Shown here: piece after piece, positions 26,128-35,822 of the stretch
Numbering within the stretch: position 1 is the first letter of the stretch
Layout of the letters: each line of letters opens with the position of its first letter
Source: Bradyrhizobium sp. 4
GTDB taxonomy: Bacteria > Pseudomonadota > Alphaproteobacteria > Rhizobiales > Xanthobacteraceae
Direction: 5' to 3'
NCBI RefSeq assembly: GCF_023100905.1
Contig: NZ_CP064686.1
Coordinates: forward strand, 7,652,001-7,716,000
Length of the DNA stretch: 64,000 bases
Notes under the pieces: generated by a model
Database searches by the model: none
What the model was told of the DNA's origin: nothing
Seen by the model: the letters and a program-made list of their open reading frames with translations, nothing else
Translations under genes and position numbers: made by a program

Positions 26128-26448
26128 ATGGCCGTTGGTAAGGTTTCTGACACCGATTTCGAAGCCGAAGTGCTCAAGGCAAACGGCCCCGTTGTCGTCG
26201 ATTTCTGGGCCGAATGGTGCGGCCCCTGCCGCATGATCGCACCCGCGCTCGACGAGATCGCCGGCGCGATGGGCGACAAGGTCAAGATCGTGAAGCTCAA
26301 CGTCGACGAGAGCCCGAAGACGGCGTCGAAATACGGCGTGATGTCGATTCCGACCCTGATGATCTTCAAGGGCGGCGAGATGGCCTCCCGCCAGGTCGGC
26401 GCGGCGCCGAAGGCAAAGCTGCAGCAGTGGATCACCTCCGCGGTCTGA
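26128..26448 (+). CDS. trxA: Thioredoxin
   Basis: Classical thioredoxin of 106 residues, the general cytoplasmic dithiol reductant. The active site is WAEWCGPCRM; the buried Asp is in VVVDFWAEW and the cis-Pro loop is MSIPTLMIFKGG. The start is the ATG of MAVGKVSD, preceded by GAGG at 8 nt; the frame extends 18 codons further upstream without family homology. It follows addA by 63 bp and ends at a strong hairpin terminator. Confidence 0.97.
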   Translation: MAVGKVSDTDFEAEVLKANGPVVVDFWAEWCGPCRMIAPALDEIAGAMGDKVKIVKLNVDESPKTASKYGVMSIPTLMIFKGGEMASRQVGAAPKAKLQQWITSAV

Positions 26449-26475
26449 TCCGCGCCTGCACGAAATTATTTTTGG

Positions 26476-26502
26476 AAACGGCCGGCGAAAGCCGGCCGTT
26501 TT
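26476..26502 (+). terminator. Intrinsic terminator after trxA
   Basis: A perfect GC-rich stem (ACGGCCGGC / GCCGGCCGT) with GAAA loop, flanked by A-run and TTT, starts 28 nt after the trxA stop. It is the clearest rho-independent terminator of the addBA-trxA unit. Confidence 0.9.
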
Positions 26503-26542
26503 GCGTTGATGGGACAGTTCCAGCGTAAGACGAGTCCTGCCT

Positions 26543-27604
26543 GTGCCTTCCCCTGCAAGACGCGCGCGAAAATCGACATCTCTCGTGGCGATGGAGGCGC
26601 GCTCGGTCGATGCGATCCCGCGCGGCAAGGAGTGGCAATACGAGCCGAAATGGGATGGCTTCCGCTGCCTGCTGTCGCGCAACGGCGGCAGCATTGACCT
26701 GCGCTCGAAATCCGGCGAAGACCTCGCGCGCTATTTCCCCGAGATCGTCGCCGCAGCGCTGAAGCTGAAGGCGGATCGCTTCACGCTCGACGGCGAGATC
26801 GTCGTGCCGCATGGCAAGGGGTTTTCCTTCGACGCGCTGCTGCAACGCATTCACCCTGCGGCGAGCCGTGTGAAGAAGCTCTCGGAGGAAACGCCAGCGC
26901 TGTATCTCGGCTTCGATCTGCTTGCGACGACCAGGGAGAAACAGCTTGCCGAGCAGCCGCTGAGCGAACGACGGCCGGCGCTGGAAGCGTTTGCCAAAGC
27001 CAATCTGAAAGGCAGCATCTTCCGCCTCTCACCGGCGACGACGAGCTACGCCATTGCGAAAAAGTGGCTGGCGCAATCCGGTGGCGGCTCGGACGGCGTC
27101 ATCGCCAAGCGCGTCGACCTGCCCTACCAGGCGGGAAATCGCGACGGCATGCAGAAGATCAAGAAATTCCGCAGCGCCGATTGCGTGGTCGGCGGCTTCC
27201 GCTATGCCACCAACAAGATCGCCGGCCGCAAGGTGGTCGGGTCGCTGCTGCTCGGACTCTATGACGACGGAGGTCTCCTGCACCATGTCGGTTTCACCTC
27301 GGCAATCAAGGCGACGGAAAAGCCTGACCTGACCGATCGGTTAGAGGCGCTGATCGGCGAGCCGGGCTTCACCGGCAACGCGCCGGGCGGGCCGAGCCGC
27401 TGGTCCACCGAGCGGTCTGCGAAGTGGTGTCCGCTCAAGCCGAAGCTCGTGATCGAGGTCTGCTATGATCATTTCAGCGGCGACCGCTTTCGCCACGGTA
27501 CCTCGATCCTGCGCTGGCGCCCCGACAAGGCCCCGCGGCAATGCAGCTTCGAGCAGCTGAAGCAGAAGGTGGTGGACCCGATAAAGCTGTTGAAACAGCT
27601 GTAG
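26543..27604 (+). CDS. Stand-alone ATP-dependent DNA ligase (LigD-ligase/LigC-like)
   Basis: A 353-residue ATP-dependent polynucleotide ligase with only the nucleotidyltransferase and OB domains. Motif I is EPKWDGFRC (adenylated Lys in PKWDG), followed by LRSKSGEDLARYFPE, motif III TLDGEIVVP, LGFDLLAT, motif IV SDGVIAKRVDLPY, motif V QKIKKFRSADCVVGGF and the OB region WVRPKLVIEV-like CPLKPKLVIEVCYDHFSGDR. It lacks the polymerase and nuclease domains of full LigD, so it resembles LigC-type accessory ligases that repair nicks or help end joining. It starts with GTG; an ATG at 26591 is an alternative. Lying beside addBA is suggestive but a terminator intervenes. Confidence 0.88.
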   Translation: MPSPARRARKSTSLVAMEARSVDAIPRGKEWQYEPKWDGFRCLLSRNGGSIDLRSKSGEDLARYFPEIVAAALKLKADRFTLDGEIVVPHGKGFSFDALLQRIHPAASRVKKLSEETPALYLGFDLLATTREKQLAEQPLSERRPALEAFAKANLKGSIFRLSPATTSYAIAKKWLAQSGGGSDGVIAKRVDLPYQAGNRDGMQKIKKFRSADCVVGGFRYATNKIAGRKVVGSLLLGLYDDGGLLHHVGFTSAIKATEKPDLTDRLEALIGEPGFTGNAPGGPSRWSTERSAKWCPLKPKLVIEVCYDHFSGDRFRHGTSILRWRPDKAPRQCSFEQLKQKVVDPIKLLKQL

Positions 27605-27607
27605 CCG

Positions 27608-27625
27608 GTAGCCCAGATGGAGCGA
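27608..27625. repeat. Short direct repeat, left of phosphoesterase gene
   Basis: GTAGCCCAGATGGAGCGA matches the copy at 28380 in 16 of 18 positions and in the same orientation. Both resemble one arm of the larger palindrome at 35674. Confidence 0.6.
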
Positions 27626-27628
27626 CAA

Positions 27629-28369
27629 CTATCCGAGCCATCCCGTCGCCAACGCGTTCGCCAACTCCGGCTGGCCGTTGCGGCGAGCGAGCGCGGCCAT
27701 CATCTCGTGATCGTAGACGACATGGCGGAACGTGACCTGCCAGGCGCCATCGGTTAGCTCGAGAATCGCATAGCGCGCGTGTGGTGTGCCGGCCTCGACG
27801 ACATGCGGGAAAGGATGCTTGTCACGAAAACCTGGGCCGCCGACGCTGCCAGGATTGACGATCAGCCTTCCGTCCCGAAGTCGTACGGCACGGGCGAGAT
27901 GGGTGTGGGCGCACAGGATCAGCGATTGCGCGATACCTTGCGCAAACTCTTCGATGCGATCGAGCGGCGACAGCGCCACCGCGCCGTCGGGATGCACGGT
28001 ATCGAGCCAATAGACTTCGTCATTGTCGGGCGTCGCGTGGCAGAGGAACACCTGCTCGCGAAACACGCGCGTCATCGGCTGCGCGCGCAGCCAGTCGAGT
28101 TGCGCGGCATTGACCGCTACATGGGCCGGGCGATCCCACGAGCCCATCTTCTCCGGAGGACGGTCGAGCAGATAGCGGTCGTGATTGCCGAGCACGTGCA
28201 CGGCGTCGAGCTTCATCAGGATCTCGATGGTGCGGCGCGCATCGAGCGGGCCGCTCAGCATATCGCCGAGATTGACGATGTCGGAGACGCCCTGCGCGCG
28301 GATGTCGGCGAGCACAGCTTCCAGCGCGAGGTAGTTTCCGTGGACGTCGGCAATCGCGGCAAAACGCAT
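27629..28369 (-). CDS. Metallophosphoesterase (YfcE/MJ0936-like)
   Basis: A calcineurin-fold dinuclear metal phosphodiesterase of 246 residues. All metal motifs are present: AAIADVHGNYLALE (DxH), NLGDMLSGP (GD), VLGNHDRYLL (GNHD), LCHATPDND and CAHTHLARAV (GHTH-like). Homologues hydrolyse phosphodiesters, including cyclic nucleotides in vitro; the physiological substrate is unknown. AGGAAGA lies immediately upstream of the ATG. The gene is flanked by 18-bp direct repeats and is not obviously part of the folC operon, which ends just upstream. Confidence 0.9.
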   Translation of the reverse strand: MRFAAIADVHGNYLALEAVLADIRAQGVSDIVNLGDMLSGPLDARRTIEILMKLDAVHVLGNHDRYLLDRPPEKMGSWDRPAHVAVNAAQLDWLRAQPMTRVFREQVFLCHATPDNDEVYWLDTVHPDGAVALSPLDRIEEFAQGIAQSLILCAHTHLARAVRLRDGRLIVNPGSVGGPGFRDKHPFPHVVEAGTPHARYAILELTDGAWQVTFRHVVYDHEMMAALARRNGQPELANALATGWLG

Positions 28370-28379
28370 GGGTCTTCCT

Positions 28380-28397
28380 GTAGCCCGGATGGAACGA
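28380..28397. repeat. Short direct repeat, right of phosphoesterase gene
   Basis: GTAGCCCGGATGGAACGA, partner of the copy at 27608. It falls between the folC stop and the phosphoesterase start. Confidence 0.6.
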
Positions 28398-28400
28398 AGA

Positions 28401-29744
28401 CTATACAGGAGGCGTGCCGTTGATGGCGAGCACGTGGCCGGCGAGATAGAGCGAGCCGGTGATCAGGATGCGCGGCGGCACTTCGTAGGCGAGCTTCGCC
28501 AGGGCGCGCAGTGCGGCCTCGACGCCGGGCGCGGGCTCGACGCGCATGCCGAGGCTGCGGGCGGCATCCGTGAGGCGGTCGACCGGCATGGCGTTGTCGG
28601 TGTCGGGAATCCGCACCGCGATGATGTGGCGGGTCAGACCGGCGAAATTGGCGAGAAAACTCTGCGCGTCCTTGTTGGCCATCATGCCGGCGATCACGAC
28701 CAGCGGCCGCGACACCCGCTCTTCGAGATCGCCGAGTGCGGCCGCCGCGACGCGGCCGCCTTCCGCATTGTGGCCGCCGTCGAGCCAGATCTCCGATCCC
28801 TGCGGCCCCCAAGCGAGCAGCTCTCCAGACGCAATGCGCTGCATCCGCGCCGGCCATTCCGCACCGACGATCCCGGCCTCGAACGCCGCCTGGTTGACCT
28901 TGAAGGCGTTGGTGGCCCGCAACGTCGCGATGGCGAGGCCGGCATTGTCGAACTGGTGGCGCCCGAACAGGCGCGGCGCGGTGAGATCCATCAAGCCGCG
29001 CTCATCGGAATAAACCAGCCGCCCGTTTTCGACGTTGACGTGCCAGCTCTCGCCCGCGGCAAACAATGGGGCGCGCATGCGCTTGGCCTGCGCCTCGATC
29101 ACGGCCATCGCCTCAGCCGACTGCTCCGCGCAAACCACAGGCACGCCGCGCTTGATGATCGCGGCCTTTTCGCCCGCGATCGACGTCAAGGTGTCGCCCA
29201 GAAAATCCATGTGGTCCATGCTGACAGGCGTGATCACGCAGGCCGCCGGCGCGTCAACCACGTTGGTGGAATCGAGCCGGCCGCCAAGGCCGACCTCCAG
29301 CAGAACCACATCGGCGGGGTTCTGCGCGAACAGGTGAAATGCAGCCGCCGTCTTGAGCTCGAACACGGTGGCCGGCTCACCGGCATTGACACGCTCGACC
29401 TGTTCCAGCGCCGCGCGCAATTCGTCGTCGCTGACCAGCACACCGCCACCGACGCGGCCGAGCCGGAAACATTCGTTGATGCGAACGAGATAGGGCGACG
29501 TGTAGGCGTGGACGCGCAGGCCGGCGGCCTCCAGCGTCGCGCGCAGATAAGCGAGCGTCGAGCCCTTGCCGTTGGTACCGGCGATGTGGATCACCGGCGG
29601 CAGCTTGCGCTCGGGATGACCGAGCCGGTCGAGCAGGCGGTGCATCCGCTCCAGCCCGAGATCGATGCGTTTCTGGTGCAGGGCCGACAGCCGCCCGATC
29701 AATTCGTCGAGCGGCGGCTTTGCGCGGTCGGAGGAAGCGTTCAC
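28401..29744 (-). CDS. folC: Folylpolyglutamate synthase / dihydrofolate synthase
   Basis: Mur-ligase-family enzyme that adds glutamate to dihydropteroate and to folates, 447 residues. The P-loop is HIAGTNGKGSTLAYLR; other family blocks are YTSPYLVRINECFRLG, LLEVGLGGRLDSTNVVD, ITPVSMDHMDFLGDTL and IWLDGGHNAEGG. The GTG start overlaps the accD stop (GTGA), the common accD-folC arrangement, so it is translated as the last gene of the trpFBA-accD-folC series. Confidence 0.96.
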   Translation of the reverse strand: MNASSDRAKPPLDELIGRLSALHQKRIDLGLERMHRLLDRLGHPERKLPPVIHIAGTNGKGSTLAYLRATLEAAGLRVHAYTSPYLVRINECFRLGRVGGGVLVSDDELRAALEQVERVNAGEPATVFELKTAAAFHLFAQNPADVVLLEVGLGGRLDSTNVVDAPAACVITPVSMDHMDFLGDTLTSIAGEKAAIIKRGVPVVCAEQSAEAMAVIEAQAKRMRAPLFAAGESWHVNVENGRLVYSDERGLMDLTAPRLFGRHQFDNAGLAIATLRATNAFKVNQAAFEAGIVGAEWPARMQRIASGELLAWGPQGSEIWLDGGHNAEGGRVAAAALGDLEERVSRPLVVIAGMMANKDAQSFLANFAGLTRHIIAVRIPDTDNAMPVDRLTDAARSLGMRVEPAPGVEAALRALAKLAYEVPPRILITGSLYLAGHVLAINGTPPV

Positions 29745-30682
29745 GCGTGCGGCGCGGCCGGCGCCGTTTCGGGAGCCGATACGATCTGCGCCGGACTGAC
29801 GACCGGCTGCACCGGCTTTGACGCGGTCTCAAGCGCCGGCGCCCTGGTCAACAGTCGGCAGAGCCGCGCCAGGGTCGGACGCAATTCGTGGCGGTGCACG
29901 ACCATGTCGATCATGCCGTGCTCCTTGAGGTATTCGGCGCGCTGAAAACCCTCGGGGAGCTTTTCGCGAATGGTCTGCTCGATCACGCGCGCGCCGGCAA
30001 AACCGATCAGCGCGCCCGGTTCGGCGATCTGCACGTCGCCGAGCATCGCATAGGATGCGGTGACCCCGCCGGTGGTCGGATTGGTCAGCACGACGATGTA
30101 AGGCTGTTTTGCTTCACGCAGCATCTGCACCGCGACCGTGGTGCGCGGCATCTGCATCAGCGACAGGATGCCTTCCTGCATGCGCGCGCCACCACTGGCG
30201 GCGAACACGATGAAGGGCGACTTCTTCTCGACCGCGAGCTCGAGCCCGCGCACGATGGCTTCGCCCGCGGCCATGCCGAGCGAGCCGCCCATGAAGTCGA
30301 AATCCTGCACGGCGACGACGACGGCGGCACCTTCGAGCTTGCCGTAGCCGACCTTGATCGCGTCGTTCAGATTGGTCCGCGCGCGGGCATCCTTGATGCG
30401 ATCGACGTACTTCTTCTCGTCACGGAACTTGAGCGGATCGGGCGTGACGTCAGGCAGCGCGACGTCGTACCAGGTCTCATTGTCGAAAACCGACTTCAGA
30501 CGCGCCACCGCGTTCATGCGCATATGGTAGTTCGAGCCGGGAATGACGAACTGGTTGGCTTCGACGTCCTTGTAGAACACGAGCTGTCCGGAATCCGGGC
30601 ACTTGATCCACAGATTCTCCGGCGTCTCCCGCCGCAGCATGTTGCGGATCTTCGGCCGGACCACGTTGGTAAGCCAGTTCAT
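29741..30682 (-). CDS. accD: Acetyl-CoA carboxylase carboxyltransferase subunit beta
   Basis: The beta subunit of the carboxyltransferase that forms malonyl-CoA, 313 residues. The start is the ATG of MNWLTNVVRPKIRNML. The crotonase-fold core is intact (GGSLGMAAGEAIVRGLELA, FAASGGARMQEG, TNPTTGGVTASYAML, GFAGARVIEQT). The N-terminal zinc ribbon is degenerate: where E. coli AccD has CxxC...CxxC, this reads KCPDSGQ and FVIPGSNYH, leaving one Cys of four. An Ala/Pro-rich tail follows residue 285. It is separated from trpA by 137 bp and coupled to folC. Confidence 0.96.
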   Translation of the reverse strand: MNWLTNVVRPKIRNMLRRETPENLWIKCPDSGQLVFYKDVEANQFVIPGSNYHMRMNAVARLKSVFDNETWYDVALPDVTPDPLKFRDEKKYVDRIKDARARTNLNDAIKVGYGKLEGAAVVVAVQDFDFMGGSLGMAAGEAIVRGLELAVEKKSPFIVFAASGGARMQEGILSLMQMPRTTVAVQMLREAKQPYIVVLTNPTTGGVTASYAMLGDVQIAEPGALIGFAGARVIEQTIREKLPEGFQRAEYLKEHGMIDMVVHRHELRPTLARLCRLLTRAPALETASKPVQPVVSPAQIVSAPETAPAAPHA

Positions 30683-30819
30683 GGTTTGCTCCGATGTGCG
30701 ATCCCGCCTGGGGACCACCTGAAGGGATATATGGCGGCCGGGACCCGGCCCGGCAAGCCGCCGTATCGTCCGCCTTGCTCGTCGGACTTGCTCGTCGGAT
30801 TTGGCAGCGGAATTATGGC

Positions 30820-31652
30820 CTATTCCGCCGCCTGTTGCGCGCCTTTGACGCCCTGGGCCAGTGCCGCCGTCAGCTCGGCGACGGCGTTGACGGTTTTGCC
30901 GGTGGCGCGCCCGTCCGCATCGAGGCTGTTCTTGAGGGCGTCGACCAGTGCGGTGCCGACCACGGCGCCATTGGCATGCGAGGCAATCGCGCGGGCGGTC
31001 TCCGGTGTACGGATGCCAAAGCCGACGCAAACCGGCAGTTTTGTGTGCCGCTTGATACGGGCAACTGCCTCGCCGACGGCCGTGGAGTCCGCGGCCGCAG
31101 CGCCGGTGATGCCGGTGATAGAGACATAGTAGACGAAGCCTGACGTGTTGGCGAGCACCGCCGGCAGACGCTTGTCGTCGGTCGTTGGCGTTGCAAGCCG
31201 AATGAAGTTGAGGCCGGCCTTCATCGCGGGCAGGCAGAGCTCGTCGTCCTCTTCCGGCGGCAGGTCAACGATGATGAGGCCGTCGATGCCGGCACTCTTC
31301 GCATCGGCCAGGAATTTGTCGACGCCATAGATGTAGATCGGGTTGTAGTAGCCCATCAGCACGATGGGTGTGGTGTTGTCGTCCTTGCGGAAGCCGCGCA
31401 CGAGATCGAGCGTCTTCTTCAGCGTCATGCCGGCCTTGAGCGCGCGCAGGCCTGCCGCCTGGATCGACGGACCGTCGGCCATCGGATCGGTGAAAGGCAT
31501 GCCGAGCTCGATCACATCGGCGCCCGCTTTCGGTAGCGCCTTGATGATCTCGAGCGAGGTCGCCGGATCGGGATCGCCGGCCATCACGAAAGTGACAAAG
31601 GCCGCGCGGCCGCCTTTCTTCAGCTCGGCGAAACGGGTGTCGATACGCGTGG

Positions 31653-31656
<4 letters not shown>
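30820..31656 (-). CDS. trpA: Tryptophan synthase alpha subunit
   Basis: Cleaves indole-3-glycerol phosphate to indole and G3P in the TrpA2B2 complex, 278 residues. The catalytic Glu is in ADVIELGMPFTDPMADGP and the catalytic Asp in DGLIIVDLPPEE; the phosphate-binding ends are GFGIRTPETAR and GAVVGTALVD. It starts with GTG overlapping the trpB stop by 4 nt, giving translational coupling of the two subunits. Confidence 0.97.
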
Positions 31657-32866
<1,210 letters not shown>

Positions 32867-32870
<4 letters not shown>

Positions 32871-33538
32871 CGGACGCTCAACTCTTGACTTGCATCTTGG
32901 CTTGCGCGCGCGGCGCGAATGAAGGCCTTGATCATCTCGGGGTCTTTCACGCCTGGGGCGCTCTCGACACCGGAGGAGACGTCGACGCCACCGGCCCGGG
33001 TGACGCGAACGGCTTCGGCGACGTTGTCGGCGCTGAGGCCGCCCGAGACCATATACGGCACCGCGAGCTCCAGGTTTCCGAGCAGATGCCAATCAAACGG
33101 TGCACCGAGGCCGCCCGGCCGCGTTGCGTCCTTCGGTGCGCGCGCATCGAACAGGATGCGTTCGGCAACCTCTGCGTAACCGGGCAGCACGGCGAGATCG
33201 GCTGATGTTGCGACCGGCACGACCTTCATCACCGGACGACCGAACCGTTGCCTGATGTCGCGCAGCCGGGCCACGCTCTCCGTGCCATGAAGCTGGAACA
33301 TGTCCGGCGACAGCGCGTCCATGATGTTGTCGAGCGTGGCATCGTCGGCATCGACGGTGAGCGCGACCTTGAGCGCGCGCCGCTTCACCTGCCGGCCGAG
33401 CTCCCGGCCGGCTTCCAGCGACAAATGTCGCGGCGACGGCGGGAAGAACACAAAACCCACCATGTCGGCACCCGCCTCGAGCGCCGTTTCGAGCGTCTCG
33501 GGCGTGGACAGGCCGCAGATTTTGACGAGCAAGGACAT
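32867..33538 (-). CDS. trpF: Phosphoribosylanthranilate isomerase
   Basis: The Amadori isomerase of tryptophan synthesis, 223 residues, TIM barrel. The catalytic Cys is in LVKICGLSTPETL; other blocks are GFVFFPPSPRHLS, MFQLHGTES, LFDARAPK, the catalytic Asp-like GGVDVSSGVESAPGVKD and SGGLSADNV. The start is the ATG of MSLLVKICG, giving normal family length. The stop overlaps the trpB ATG. No trp leader or attenuator is evident in the short upstream gap, so regulation cannot be stated. Confidence 0.96.
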
Positions 33539-33618
33539 GTTCTCGACGGATATGGGCTCAAAGCGAAGGGAGGCCACGGGTCCGCGGCCGGGAAACGGGC
33601 TTTCGGTTGCGGCCGCTT

Positions 33619-34011
33619 CTACAACGTCGCGCGCTGCTTGTCTCGCCCGGCGGGCCCGTAAAGCCCCAGCCCGGAGGGAACGGGGAGGCGCTGGGACTCA
33701 GGCCTTGCTGCGGCAGACTGGGCCCGCAGATCGGCCAGCTCGCCTCGCGCGGCCCGGGCATCCGCGTCATGCCGGCGCGCAGCACGCCGCCAGTGCCGCT
33801 GGCCTAACCAGACGGCACAACCACCCGCGACCACCCCGAGCGCAGCCACCACGATCAGGAGCAGGAACAGCGGCAGCGTGACCGAGAATGACGGGTCGTT
33901 GGCAACGAAGGGATCGAACGAGACCGTGACGAAATGCCGGTTGGCCACGGCAAAGACCATCAGGATCAGGCCCAGCGGAATCACGACCAGCGCGGTTAGG
34001 AATTTTCGCAT
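33619..34011 (-). CDS. LapA-domain (DUF1049) inner-membrane protein
   Basis: A 130-residue membrane protein with two transmembrane helices (TALVVIPLGLILMVFAVAN and LFLLLIVVAALGVVAGGCAV) joined by a short periplasmic loop with the family FVTVSFDPF motif, then a basic cytoplasmic tail (QRHWRRAARRHDADARAARG) with coiled-coil character. It is like E. coli LapA/YciS, a lipopolysaccharide-assembly regulator partner, but LapB is not adjacent. It lies between ihfB and trpF on the same strand, the usual alphaproteobacterial order. The start is the ATG of MRKFLTALV. Confidence 0.82.
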   Translation of the reverse strand: MRKFLTALVVIPLGLILMVFAVANRHFVTVSFDPFVANDPSFSVTLPLFLLLIVVAALGVVAGGCAVWLGQRHWRRAARRHDADARAARGELADLRAQSAAARPESQRLPVPSGLGLYGPAGRDKQRATL

Positions 34012-34082
34012 CTCGGCTCGCTCGCCTTGAATCAAGCTTGCGGCCGCATCGCTGGCGACCGCGGGAAACCCTGAGGTGGACC

Positions 34083-34388
34083 TCAGTCTGGCGCGCCTGG
34101 ATCCGGATGGTCGCGATTCAGCCGTTCGCGCATTTCCTTGCCGGTCTTGAAGAACGGAACGCTCTTCTGATCGACAGGCACATGGGCGCCGGTGCGCGGA
34201 TTGCGCCCTGCGCGTGCAGGGCGATGCTTGACCGAGAAGGCACCGAAGCCGCGCAACTCGACGCGATCACCGCGCGCGAGAGCCGCTACGATCTCTTCGA
34301 GAATCGCATTCACAATGTTCTCGACATCCCGCTGGTACAGATGCGGGTTGTGCTCGGCGATACGCTGAACAAGTTCGGATTTGATCAT
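34083..34388 (-). CDS. ihfB: Integration host factor subunit beta
   Basis: DNA-bending nucleoid protein that forms a heterodimer with IhfA, 101 residues. Helices SELVQRIAEHNPHLYQRDVE and IVNAILEEIVAALARG, the GFGAFSVKHR strand and the minor-groove arm GRNPRTGAHVPVD with its intercalating Pro are canonical. IHF assists sigma-54 promoters, and rpoN lies in this window though not in the same operon. Order sppA-ihfB-lapA is conserved in alphaproteobacteria. Confidence 0.96.
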   Translation of the reverse strand: MIKSELVQRIAEHNPHLYQRDVENIVNAILEEIVAALARGDRVELRGFGAFSVKHRPARAGRNPRTGAHVPVDQKSVPFFKTGKEMRERLNRDHPDPGAPD

Positions 34389-34426
34389 CGAGAGATAGGA
34401 CCCGGGAGCGTGCGGACGACCATTTC

Positions 34427-34484
34427 CGTGAAAATACCGTGATCTGTCAAGACGCTAAATGAAGGTTGAGCGTCGTGAAAATAC
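34427..34484. promoter_or_regulatory. Direct repeats and -35-like box upstream of ihfB
   Basis: CGTGAAAATAC occurs at 34427 and 34474, 47 bp apart, each followed by a GTGA-like string. Between them, on the minus strand, a perfect TTGACA (34445-34450) is the best -35 candidate for ihfB, but I see no good -10. The 172-bp sppA-ihfB gap has no other clear feature. Confidence 0.35.
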
Positions 34485-34560
34485 GTGACAAATGCCGAAA
34501 AAGCAGGCTGGCCCTGCACGCGCCGAACGGGAAAAACCTCTGGGGCTCGCCCGGTTCCGG

Positions 34561-35541
34561 TCAGTTCGACGCCGCCGGTTGCCACAAAGCCAGCATCCCA
34601 TCCATTCCGAGCCGATCGACCGCCTGCACGACGCCGGTTTGCGCGATTTGATGCGCAATCGAGCTTAAACCCAGTGCTTCCAGCGTCACCGCGGCCGCCG
34701 TCTTGAGGAACGGCAGATCGCTGAAGCGCGGCTGCAGCTTGTAATCGCGCACGGAGAGCCCCTTCTTGACGCCTTTCTGCTCGACCAGCCAGGTCACCGC
34801 GGTCTTCTCGTCGCCGATCTGATCGATCAGCTTGAGATCGATGGCCTGGCGTCCGGTGAAGACACGGCCATCAACCACTTTCTCGAGCTGCGTGTCATCC
34901 ATGCCACGCCGTTCCTTCACCAATCCCTTGAACCAGGCATAGGAATCCTTCACCAGCGCATCGAGCGCCGCCCGTGCCTCGGGGCTGGTCGGCTCGAAAC
35001 CGTTGGGCGCGGCCTTCAGCGGCGTGGATTTTACCTCCTCCACCTTGACGCCGACGGTCTTCAACAGCTCCGAGACGTTCGGGAATTGGAACAGCACGCC
35101 GATCGAGCCGACCAGCGAGCTCTGCTGGGCGATGATGTGATCGCTCGCGATCGCGGTGATGTAGCCGCCGGAGGCGGCGAGGCCTTCGACGACCACGACG
35201 AGCGGCTTCTTTGCCTTCAACCGTACCAGCGAATCATAGAGCTGCTCGGAGCCGGCGGTGGTGCCGCCCGGCGAATTGACGTGAACGATGACGGCGGCAG
35301 CCTGCGAATTCTCCAGCCGTTCCAGCGCCTGCGTGCGATCGGAATCGCTGCGGATCAGGCCGTCGATCTGGACCCGCGCGATCGAGCCGGCGGACGCGAA
35401 CGTGCCGCGCGCACCCGGCGTCGCGACCAGCGCGAAACCTGCGATCGCCGCGACCGCGATCAGCGCGGCCAATACGCGCCAGAACGTCAGCTTGCGGCGG
35501 ATCCTGCGGCGATCGACGATGATGTCCGAATCGAGCGACAT
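34561..35541 (-). CDS. sppA: Signal peptide peptidase SppA (short form)
   Basis: Membrane-bound Ser/Lys protease that degrades cleaved signal peptides, 326 residues. A transmembrane anchor (VLAALIAVAAIAGFALVAT, residues about 22-40) precedes the ClpP-like core: VHVNSPGGTTAGSEQ, the nucleophile region VEGLAASGGYITAIASDHI and the Lys region VEEVKSTPLKAAPNG; GRVFTGRQAIDLKLID is the C-terminal family signature. The start is the ATG of MSLDSDIIVDRR, preceded by TTGGAGA; the frame opens further upstream without family sequence. Confidence 0.93.
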   Translation of the reverse strand: MSLDSDIIVDRRRIRRKLTFWRVLAALIAVAAIAGFALVATPGARGTFASAGSIARVQIDGLIRSDSDRTQALERLENSQAAAVIVHVNSPGGTTAGSEQLYDSLVRLKAKKPLVVVVEGLAASGGYITAIASDHIIAQQSSLVGSIGVLFQFPNVSELLKTVGVKVEEVKSTPLKAAPNGFEPTSPEARAALDALVKDSYAWFKGLVKERRGMDDTQLEKVVDGRVFTGRQAIDLKLIDQIGDEKTAVTWLVEQKGVKKGLSVRDYKLQPRFSDLPFLKTAAAVTLEALGLSSIAHQIAQTGVVQAVDRLGMDGMLALWQPAASN

Positions 35542-35673
35542 CTGAATATCTCCAAATGAAAGGCCAAGCGCGTTGTGCCGTCGCAGCGTCAGCATTGGCT
35601 TATCTGGATACATCAATTGCGGCGCAATTAGAAGAAAACAAGGCCGGCTGCCGCGTAGGCCGATTGGAGGCGG

Positions 35674-35757
35674 TAGCCCGGAGGAGCGAATCGCAATCTA
35701 GGAGAATCCCGCTGGCCGCACGAATCCCGGATTTCGCGTCGCTCCATCCAGGCTACG
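35674..35757. repeat. Imperfect palindrome (GTAGCCCGGA family)
   Basis: The arms GTAGCCCGGAGGAGCG and CGCTCCATCCAGGCTAC are imperfect reverse complements, with an inner AATCCCG/CGGATT-rich section, in the 281-bp gap between rpsA and sppA. Half-length relatives lie at 27608 and 28380. Confidence 0.7.
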
Positions 35758-35768
35758 GCCTCAACAAC

Positions 35769-35798
35769 AAAAAAAGCCCCGGCTTGCGCCGGGGCTTT
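35769..35798 (-). terminator. Intrinsic terminator of rpsA
   Basis: Read on the minus strand, the stem AGCCCCGGC / GCCGGGGCT with a GCAA loop is followed by seven T residues, starting about 24 nt after the rpsA stop. It is a strong rho-independent terminator. Confidence 0.93.
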
Positions 35799-35822
35799 GA
35801 TGCAGCGAAACCTGCGTTTCGC

